A stretch of 7,275 bases of DNA from Gemmatimonadota bacterium. GTDB taxonomy: Bacteria; Gemmatimonadota; Gemmatimonadetes; Longimicrobiales; RSA9. Each line of letters starts with the position of its first letter. The first letter of the stretch is position 1. Shown here one piece after another: positions 1 through 4,663 of the stretch. The notes below the pieces were generated by a model. The model had not been told where the DNA came from and did not search any database. It was given only the letters and a program-made list of their open reading frames with translations. The position numbers and the translations under genes are program-made. The stretch spans positions 1-7,275 of the forward strand of contig VEPF01000399.1 of assembly GCA_012027055.1 (NCBI GenBank). Reading direction: 5' to 3'.

Positions 1-357
1 GGCGAACTTGCACGCGGCTTCGTTGGCTTCCGCGCCGGAGTTGCAGAAGAACACCCGGTCCGCGAACGAACGGTCCGCCAGCTCGCGCGCCAGCGCTTCG
101 GCCGGCGCCGTGCGGAACAGATTCGACGTGTGGACCAACCCGCTCTCGAGTGCGACGCGCAATGCGTAGCTGACGCCGGCATCCCCGTATCCCAGCGCGT
201 TCACGCCGCTCCCGCTCGCGAAGTCGAGATAGGAATTCCCATCGGCGTCGATCAGACGCCGCCCCGCTCCCCCGACGAACAATGGGGCCGCCGGGCGGTA
301 AACCCCAAGTACCGCGCTGCGCGCGCGGTCAGTCAGGACACTGGCTGTGGTGTTCAC
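1..357 (-). CDS. argD: Acetylornithine aminotransferase, N-terminal part (runs off left edge)
   Basis: Class-III PLP-dependent aminotransferase, expected to convert N-acetylglutamate semialdehyde plus glutamate into N-acetylornithine in cytoplasmic arginine synthesis. The first 119 codons are present. Visible family features are the substrate-entry segment around residues 43-58 (YLDF...GVNALGYG), the HTSNLF stretch at 76-81, and the PLP-phosphate motif SGAEANE at 107-113. The Schiff-base lysine lies beyond the window. The start is GTG at 357-355, which overlaps the argB stop as GTGA. A strong Shine-Dalgarno GGAGG sits 7 bases upstream inside argB, so translation is probably coupled. Position after argC and argB fixes the pathway. 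Related families such as succinylornithine, LysW-linked or GABA aminotransferases share these motifs, but no lysW-type gene is present and argR is adjacent. Truncation is due only to the window edge. Confidence 0.93.
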   Translation of the reverse strand, partial: MNTTASVLTDRARSAVLGVYRPAAPLFVGGAGRRLIDADGNSYLDFASGSGVNALGYGDAGVSYALRVALESGLVHTSNLFRTAPAEALARELADRSFADRVFFCNSGAEANEAACKFA

Positions 358-1118
358 GCTACCGCCTCCAGAGAACGCTGCAGCACGGTGCCCGCGCTGC
401 GATCCGCCAGTACGCTCAGGTCTCCGATCCGGACGGCCGGCACGCCGGCAGCCAGCGCCGCCGCGCCCGCGCGCAGCTTCACTGCCATCCCACCGGTGGC
501 GGTGCCGTTCGCGAGCAGGGCCTCTGCGTCACCGCCCGAAAGGGCACGCTGCACCTCGCCGCCTGCCAGCACCCCCGGCACGTCCGTCAGGAACACCAGC
601 TCCGGGGCATGAAGCGCGGCCGCGACGGCGGCCGCTACCTCGTCTGCATTGACGTTCAACGCCGTGCCGTCCGGTGCCAGCGAGATGGGCGAGATCACCA
701 CGGTCAGTCCGGCCGAGCGCAGGCGCTGCACCAGTCCGGCCCGCACCGCCACCACCCGACCCACCAACCCCAGGCTCCCACCGGCCGCCACCTCGGCCCG
801 CACCAGCGCGCCATCAACGCCGCTCAGCCCGACTGCATCCACGCCGGCATGCTGCAGCGCCGCGACCACACGCTTATTGACCAGCCCGTTCAGTACCATC
901 CCCGCCGCCGACAGCACCTCGGGTGTGGTGATCCGCTTGCCTTCGTGCCACGCCACCGGCACCCCGAGACGGGTCGAGATAGCGCTGATCTCGGGGCCAC
1001 CGCCGTGCACGATTACCAGTGGCTCGGCGACCGTGGCGGCCGCCGCCGCGAACTGCTCGAGCCAGCCGGCATCAGCCAGAGCCGCCCCTCCGAGCTTCAC
1101 CACCTGCGGCGGCATCAC
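354..1118 (-). CDS. argB: Acetylglutamate kinase
   Basis: Amino-acid kinase family enzyme of 254 residues that phosphorylates N-acetylglutamate with ATP, the second step of arginine synthesis. Visible motifs are KLGG with Lys8, VHGGGP at 37-42, GKRIT with Arg62 (substrate carboxylate contact), NVNAD at 155-159, TDVPGV at 178-183 and GGMAVK with Lys214. Spacing matches the E. coli-type enzyme closely. The protein begins directly at the kinase core and lacks the extra N-terminal helix that arginine-sensitive hexameric NAGKs use for feedback inhibition. It is therefore inferred to be arginine-insensitive, leaving control to ArgR. Two starts are possible: GTG at 1118 (overlaps the argC stop as GTGA, with AGGAAGG about 9 bases upstream) or ATG at 1115 (TGATG overlap). 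The neighbouring argD overlaps its stop codon. A LysZ-type role is possible but not supported by context. Confidence 0.95.
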   Translation of the reverse strand: MMPPQVVKLGGAALADAGWLEQFAAAAATVAEPLVIVHGGGPEISAISTRLGVPVAWHEGKRITTPEVLSAAGMVLNGLVNKRVVAALQHAGVDAVGLSGVDGALVRAEVAAGGSLGLVGRVVAVRAGLVQRLRSAGLTVVISPISLAPDGTALNVNADEVAAAVAAALHAPELVFLTDVPGVLAGGEVQRALSGGDAEALLANGTATGGMAVKLRAGAAALAAGVPAVRIGDLSVLADRSAGTVLQRSLEAVA

Positions 1119-2071
1119 TGCGGAAGCCCTTCCTGCTCGGGCAGGCCGAGCATCAGATTGGCATTCTGGATCGCCTGGCCCGCCGCGCCCTTCAGCAAGT
1201 TGTCGAATGCGGCCACCAGCAGCACCAGCCTCTGGCTCTGCCCGGCCACATCCGCGAACCCCAGCGCCACCACGTTCCGGCCCACCGTGTCCCGCACTGC
1301 CGGCAGCTCATCCAGGACTGCCACGAACGGCTCCGCCGCGTACGCCGTCCGGCACGCCGCCGCGAGCACCGCGGCGTTCACTCCGTCCGGCACCGGCACG
1401 TAGATCGTTTCCAGGATCCCCCGCCGGATCGGCAACAGATGTGGCGTAAAGACGAACTCGGCAGGGCCGGCAAGGCGCGCGAGTCCCACGCCGATCTCCG
1501 GAACGTGCCGGTGACGGTTGCCTACGCCGTACGCCCGGTAGTCCTCCGCCACTTCCCCGAACAGCAGATCCCGGCGCGCGTTGCGGCCCGCACCCGTCAC
1601 GCCCGATGCCGCATCGATGATCAACGACCGGCCGCGATCCACCAGACCAGCCCTGAGCAGCGGCGCCAGCCCCACCAGGATGCCGGTCGGATAGCAGCCG
1701 GGGTTGGCGATCAGGCGGGCGCCGCGAACCTCGTCACGCCACAACTCCGGCAGGCCGTACACCGCCCCGGTTCCTGGTTCCCGCAGGTCCGCGGAAAGGT
1801 CCACGGCGGCCAAACCCGCCGCCGCTGCCCGCACTGCCCAGAGTCCGGATTCTCCGCTCGGCAGGCAACTGAAAACGACGTCCACCTCCGCCAGCGGAGC
1901 GGTCTCGGCTGGCACGTACCGCAGGTCGGTGCCGCCCGCCGCCCGCCCGGCCTCGCTCTCCGAGGTGGCAAAAACCAACCGCAGCGCAGGGTGGGCGCGG
2001 ATCAGCCGCACCACCTCCAGGCCGGTGTACCCGGTCGCACCGATGACTCCTGCTTTGAACATTCTATTCAT
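1115..2071 (-). CDS. argC: N-acetyl-gamma-glutamyl-phosphate reductase
   Basis: NADPH-dependent reductase of 318 residues that converts N-acetylglutamyl phosphate to N-acetylglutamate semialdehyde. The Rossmann nucleotide-binding loop GATGYTG is at residues 11-17. The catalytic cysteine is Cys126 in ANPGCYPTG, and the catalytic histidine motif HRHVPEI is at 187-193. SGVTGAGR at 156-163 and the C-terminal QNANLMLGLPE at 302-312 are typical of the family. It is the first gene of argC-argB-argD and overlaps argB by 4 bases. Two in-frame ATGs are available, 2071 and 2062; neither has a clear Shine-Dalgarno sequence, unlike argB, argD and glgA. The promoter predicted at 2112-2084 would start the RNA only about 5-7 bases before ATG 2071. 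An ARG-box-like operator spans the start codon region. Transcription is therefore likely ArgR-repressed, and translation initiation may be leaderless or use the second ATG. Confidence 0.95.
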   Translation of the reverse strand: MNRMFKAGVIGATGYTGLEVVRLIRAHPALRLVFATSESEAGRAAGGTDLRYVPAETAPLAEVDVVFSCLPSGESGLWAVRAAAAGLAAVDLSADLREPGTGAVYGLPELWRDEVRGARLIANPGCYPTGILVGLAPLLRAGLVDRGRSLIIDAASGVTGAGRNARRDLLFGEVAEDYRAYGVGNRHRHVPEIGVGLARLAGPAEFVFTPHLLPIRRGILETIYVPVPDGVNAAVLAAACRTAYAAEPFVAVLDELPAVRDTVGRNVVALGFADVAGQSQRLVLLVAAFDNLLKGAAGQAIQNANLMLGLPEQEGLPQ

Positions 2072-2091
2072 GATTTATGACTAATTATCCA
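2056..2091 (-). promoter_or_regulatory. Tandem ARG-box-like ArgR operator at the argC promoter
   Basis: On the minus strand, TGAATAGAATGTTCA (2070-2056) is an imperfect palindrome resembling the ARG box (TGAAT, short AT-rich spacer, ATTCA), but with a 5-base rather than 4-base centre. A weaker related sequence, TGGATAATTAGTCAT (2091-2077), begins exactly 21 bp upstream. That is the centre-to-centre spacing of paired ARG boxes in E. coli. The pair covers the predicted -10 element, the likely transcription start and the argC start codon, inside an AT-rich island of an otherwise GC-rich window. argR is the adjacent upstream gene. The downstream box is a fair match; the upstream one is only suggestive. 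Confidence 0.6.
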
Positions 2092-2112
2092 TGTTTCAGG
2101 CGTTTGCGTCAA
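2084..2112 (-). promoter_or_regulatory. Sigma70-like promoter of argCBD
   Basis: The -35 element is TTGACG (2112-2107), followed by a 17-base spacer and the -10 element GATAAT (2089-2084). Each hexamer is one base from consensus. The expected transcription start lies at about 2078-2076, giving a leader of only 5-7 bases before ATG 2071. The -10 element lies within the upstream ARG-box-like sequence, so a bound repressor would block RNA polymerase. Confidence 0.72.
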
Positions 2113-2141
2113 GAGCGGAAACAGGTTCGGGGAGTATCACG

Positions 2142-2165
2142 AAACGCCCGTTGAACCATCGGGCG
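2142..2165 (-). terminator. Probable weak intrinsic terminator after argR
   Basis: On the minus strand, CGCCCG (2165-2160) and CGGGCG (2150-2145) form a 6-bp all-GC stem around a 9-base loop, followed by TTT and then mixed sequence. It lies 10 bases past the argR stop and upstream of the argC promoter, so it would separate argR transcription from argCBD. The stem and T-run are short, so termination may be partial. Confidence 0.45.
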
Positions 2166-2175
2166 CCGAGGCCGG

Positions 2176-2634
2176 CTATTCGGTTACGCCGGCAAGTTCT
2201 TCGAGGCGGTGCTGGATCACGGGCACATGCTCCGGGTGACGCAGCACCATGAGGATGGTGTCATCGCCGGCGATGGTACCGAGCACCTCGGGCCACTCCT
2301 CCCAGTCGATCGCCTCGGCCACGGCCTGGGCGCCCCCGACCATGGTCTTGATGATGAGGAGGTTGCCGGTGCCTTCCGCCCCCAGGTACAGGGCGGGCAG
2401 CAGGCGTTTGATGGCAGGGGTGTTGTCCCAGCTCTCGGGGGGCAGGGTGTAGTGCGAATGGCCGTCGGCGTCTGGGACCTTGACGAGCCTGAGCTCGCGG
2501 ATGTCACGGGACAGGGTTGCCTGTGCGACGTCGAAGCCGCGGCGGGCCAGCAGTTCGCGGAGGTGCTCCTGGCTGCTGACGCGGTTGCTCTGGACGAGTT
2601 CCCGGACGGCGGCGAGCCGGCGTTGCTTGTTCAT
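2176..2634 (-). CDS. argR: Arginine repressor ArgR/AhrC
   Basis: Arginine-responsive transcription factor of 152 residues, close to the family's usual length. The N-terminal winged helix-turn-helix spans about residues 1-65, with the recognition-helix motif ATLSRDIRELRL at 39-50 (Ser42 and Arg43 are the typical base-contacting pair). The C-terminal oligomerisation and arginine-binding domain runs from about 78 to 150; GAQ at 101-103 and GTIAGDDT at 119-126 (Asp124, Asp125) correspond to the arginine pocket. As a hexamer with arginine it should bind ARG boxes such as those at 2056-2091 in front of argC. The gene starts 33 bases after a small membrane-protein gene. No Shine-Dalgarno is evident before ATG 2634. 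A TTGACT at 2671-2666 with a poor -10 (CATCCT, 2647-2642) would give an almost leaderless mRNA, but this promoter is weak evidence. Identification of the protein itself is secure. Confidence 0.96.
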   Translation of the reverse strand: MNKQRRLAAVRELVQSNRVSSQEHLRELLARRGFDVAQATLSRDIRELRLVKVPDADGHSHYTLPPESWDNTPAIKRLLPALYLGAEGTGNLLIIKTMVGGAQAVAEAIDWEEWPEVLGTIAGDDTILMVLRHPEHVPVIQHRLEELAGVTE

Positions 2635-2667
2635 GCACTGGAGGATGTTGGGCGAGCAAGTCGCGAG

Positions 2668-3021
2668 TCAAGGCATGACGAAGGCAAAACCGAGCACAGC
2701 GCCATAGAGGCCGCAGAGCCCCATGCGCCGCGTGCTGGCCGCGGCCAGCCGCCAGCCGCCGTGACGCAAGGCGAGCAACCCGAGAAGGGCGGCGTGAGCC
2801 AGGCCGGCGAGCGCACCGGAGCCGATGGTCGCTTCACCCACGATCGTGAAGGCAACGCCGTATGCCAACGGATAGGCACCCAGACCGAGCCAGAGGGCGC
2901 GGCCGGTGGTCGGCTGGCGAGGCGCGAGCGCGATGGCTGCGAACGGCAGGCGCAGCAGCGGCGCTGCCACGAGCCCGGCGAGAGTGGTGGCGGCGATTCC
3001 GCTCCACAAGAGCAGCAGCAC
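2668..3021 (-). CDS. Small predicted integral membrane protein, function unknown
   Basis: I do not recognise the family. From GTG 3021 the product has 117 residues and is dominated by hydrophobic segments: about residues 1-23, 23-33 (weak), 43-60, 66-80 and 98-115, suggesting roughly four membrane spans. Few charged residues occur; Arg-rich loops (RHGG, STRRM) separate the last spans. Third codon positions are strongly G/C, as in the neighbouring genuine genes, which argues for real coding. The start is uncertain. The frame stays open upstream to an ATG at 3072, but that lies inside tRNA-Cys. A TTG at 3042 is 2 bases past the tRNA end, and GTG 3021 lacks a Shine-Dalgarno sequence. It ends 33 bases before argR, so co-transcription with the tRNAs and argR is possible. 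No link to arginine can be shown. Confidence 0.6.
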   Translation of the reverse strand: MLLLLWSGIAATTLAGLVAAPLLRLPFAAIALAPRQPTTGRALWLGLGAYPLAYGVAFTIVGEATIGSGALAGLAHAALLGLLALRHGGWRLAAASTRRMGLCGLYGAVLGFAFVMP

Positions 3022-3043
3022 CGCAGGGAGGTGGGCGATCAAG

Positions 3044-3115
3044 AGGCCCCGGGCGGATTCGAACCGCCGCATAAGCGCTTTGCAGGCGCTCGCCTTACCA
3101 CTTGGCTACGGGGCC
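3044..3115 (-). tRNA. tRNA-Cys (anticodon GCA)
   Basis: A complete 72-base cloverleaf can be folded. The acceptor stem is GGCCCCG/CGGGGCC, the D stem GCC/GGC, and the anticodon stem AGCGC/GCGCT with loop CTGCAAA (anticodon GCA). The T arm is GGCGG-TTCGAAT-CCGCC. The discriminator base is U, an identity element of tRNA-Cys. No CCA is encoded, so a CCA-adding enzyme is needed. It lies 29 bases downstream of tRNA-Gly and is probably co-transcribed with it. Confidence 0.97.
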
Positions 3116-3144
3116 AGACGGGGAGAGCGGGAGCGGCGGCTGAG

Positions 3145-3217
3145 AGCGGGCAACCGGACTCGAACCGGCGACCTTCTGCATGGCAAGCAGACGCTCTACC
3201 AACTGAGCTATGCCCGC
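3145..3217 (-). tRNA. tRNA-Gly (anticodon GCC)
   Basis: A 73-base cloverleaf folds fully. The acceptor stem is GCGGGCA/TGCCCGC, the D arm GCTC-AGTTGGTA-GAGC, and the anticodon stem TCTGC/GCAGA with loop TTGCCAT (anticodon GCC). The T arm is GCCGG-TTCGAGT-CCGGT, with one G-U pair. The discriminator is U, as in E. coli tRNA-Gly. CCA is not encoded. The gene starts 39 bases after the glgA stop codon. Confidence 0.97.
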
Positions 3218-3230
3218 GAAACGGCGCGCA

Positions 3231-3260
3231 AACGTAACCGGGCCCGGCGCGGCCAGTCAA
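3231..3260 (-). promoter_or_regulatory. Probable promoter of the tRNA-Gly/tRNA-Cys unit
   Basis: TTGACT (3260-3255) overlaps the glgA TGA stop codon. An 18-base GC-rich spacer leads to TACGTT (3236-3231), which keeps the three most conserved -10 positions (T1, A2, T6). Transcription would begin near 3225, some 8 bases before the mature tRNA-Gly 5' end. The bases after the -10 element are GC-rich (TGCGCGCC), the kind of discriminator typical of stringently controlled stable-RNA promoters. The -10 element matches at only half its positions, so this is moderate evidence. Confidence 0.45.
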
Positions 3261-4663
3261 GCGGAGATGCGGCCAATGGCCAGGTTGTAGACCTGCTCGT
3301 AGATGCGCGCGGAGCGGCGCCAGGAGTGGTCGATGCGCATGCAGCGCCTGCGCAGCGGCGTCCAGGCGGCGGTCCGCCAAGTGGCCAAGGCGCGTTCGAC
3401 TACAGCGGCCAGGGCGGAAGGGCTCGCTTCGGCGAATGCGAAGCCGGACTCCCCATCCTCGACGGTATCGGCCAGGCCGCCGGTGGCCCGCACGATGGGC
3501 GGCGTGCCGTAGCGTTGAGCGATCAGCTGCCCTAGTCCGCACGGCTCGTAGCGCGAAGGCATGAGCATGAAATCGCCGCCGGCGTAAAGGAGGCGCGCCA
3601 GCCGGTCATCGAACGCGATGCGGGCCGCGAAGCGAGTGGGTGCGCGCTGCTGCCAGTATGCCAGGGCGTCGTGGTATTCGCCCCCATCGCCCAGCACGGC
3701 CACGCGCACGCCTTGGTCGAGCAGCGCCGGCATGGCGTCCAGGAACAGGTCGAGGCCTTTCTGGTATGCCAGCCTGGTGATGAGCACGATCAGCGGTCCG
3801 CCGTCCTCGAGGCCCAGTTCGTCGAACAGGGAGGCCCGGTTCTGGTCTTTGCCTTCGAGATCGGTCTCGTCATACGGGGCGGCGAGCGCAGTATCGGTGG
3901 CCGGGTCCCACTCCTCGGGGTTGATGCCATTGAGGATGCCGTGCAGCACCCGCCGTCGGAAGCGCAGCAGCCCGTCCAGCCCGGCGCCGAAGGGCGCGGT
4001 CTGGATCTCGCGCGCATAGGTGGGGGAGACGGTCACGAGGCGGTCGGCAAGCGCGATGCCCGCCTTCATGAAAGAGACGTGGCCGTGGTACTCGACGCCG
4101 TTCTCGGTGCGATAGAACTCGGACGGGATGCCGGTCGCGGGCAGCACGTCGGGTGCGAAGTTGCCCTGGTAGCCGAGGATGTGGATGGTGAAGACGGTGG
4201 CGCTTTCACCGCCGTCGACCTGGCTGAAGAGCGGCACCAGGCCGGTCTGCCAGTCGTTCAGGTGCACCACGTCGGCGCCCCAGCGGGCGGCGTAGGCGAC
4301 GATTGCCCGACTGAAGAACGCGAACCTCCGGGCCAGCGTCGCACCGCTTTCGGCGAAAGTGCCGTACGGCTGCGTCACCGCGAAGAAGTCGGGCTGTTCC
4401 AGCAGCACCGCGGGCGCCCGTTGCGCTCCCGGATGATGCAGAAAGCAACCGGCGCTCACCGGACCGTCGGGCCACGGCACCCGCAGGTCCGACTCCCGCT
4501 CCGAGGACCCACCTTCGATCCTGCTGGCGGCATACGCGGGCAGGATGATCCGCACTTCCAGGTTGCGATCCCGGAGCGCGTCGGGCAGCGAACGCGCGAC
4601 GTATGCCAGGCCGCCGGTCTTGAAATACGGCAGCGCTTCGGTGGCCGCGAGCAGCACTCTCAT
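3257..4663 (-). CDS. glgA: Glycogen (starch) synthase, GT5 family
   Basis: Glycosyltransferase of 468 residues that transfers glucose from ADP-glucose to the non-reducing end of alpha-1,4-glucan. The N-terminal GT-B domain carries the nucleotide-sugar loop KTGGLAYV at 15-22, HLNDWQTGL at 134-142 (Asp137) and TIHILGYQG at 159-167 (His161). The interdomain GILNGINPEEWDPATD is at 242-257. The C-terminal domain has TRLAYQKGLDL at 296-306 (Arg297, Lys302) and SRYEPCGLGQL at 370-380 (Glu373), followed by RATGGLADTV at 392-401. Length is typical. One oddity is Tyr21 where the loop normally has Asp (KTGGLADV or KTGGLGDV); other catalytic positions are intact. ATG 4663 overlaps the stop of the upstream gene as ATGA, with AGGTG 5 bases before the start, so translation is coupled. 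glgB, glgC and glgP are not in the window. Confidence 0.94.
   Translation of the reverse strand: MRVLLAATEALPYFKTGGLAYVARSLPDALRDRNLEVRIILPAYAASRIEGGSSERESDLRVPWPDGPVSAGCFLHHPGAQRAPAVLLEQPDFFAVTQPYGTFAESGATLARRFAFFSRAIVAYAARWGADVVHLNDWQTGLVPLFSQVDGGESATVFTIHILGYQGNFAPDVLPATGIPSEFYRTENGVEYHGHVSFMKAGIALADRLVTVSPTYAREIQTAPFGAGLDGLLRFRRRVLHGILNGINPEEWDPATDTALAAPYDETDLEGKDQNRASLFDELGLEDGGPLIVLITRLAYQKGLDLFLDAMPALLDQGVRVAVLGDGGEYHDALAYWQQRAPTRFAARIAFDDRLARLLYAGGDFMLMPSRYEPCGLGQLIAQRYGTPPIVRATGGLADTVEDGESGFAFAEASPSALAAVVERALATWRTAAWTPLRRRCMRIDHSWRRSARIYEQVYNLAIGRISA

Noticed and set aside
1..2071. Lysine synthesis by the LysW route (LysZ, LysY, LysJ) instead of arginine synthesis
   Set aside because: The enzymes are homologous, but no small acidic LysW-type carrier or LysX gene is visible, and argR with ARG-box-like sites sits next to the operon.
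1019..2080. Plus-strand open frame of 353 codons opposite argC
   Set aside because: It is antisense to a motif-complete argC and is dominated by Arg, Pro and His, typical of a shadow frame.
2620..2640. ARG half-site at the argR start (TGAAC at 2633-2629) as an autoregulatory operator
   Set aside because: Only one five-base half-site is present with no partner at the right distance, so it could be chance.
3044..3217. tRNA genes as an integration (att) site for a mobile element
   Set aside because: No integrase, no repeated tRNA 3' end and no foreign-looking gene follow; the downstream genes are ordinary in composition.
2209..3237. Long plus-strand open frame of 342 codons
   Set aside because: It runs antisense through argR, the membrane-protein gene and both tRNAs, and its product is a low-complexity mix of Gly, Ala, Arg and Gln. 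This is a GC-rich shadow frame.
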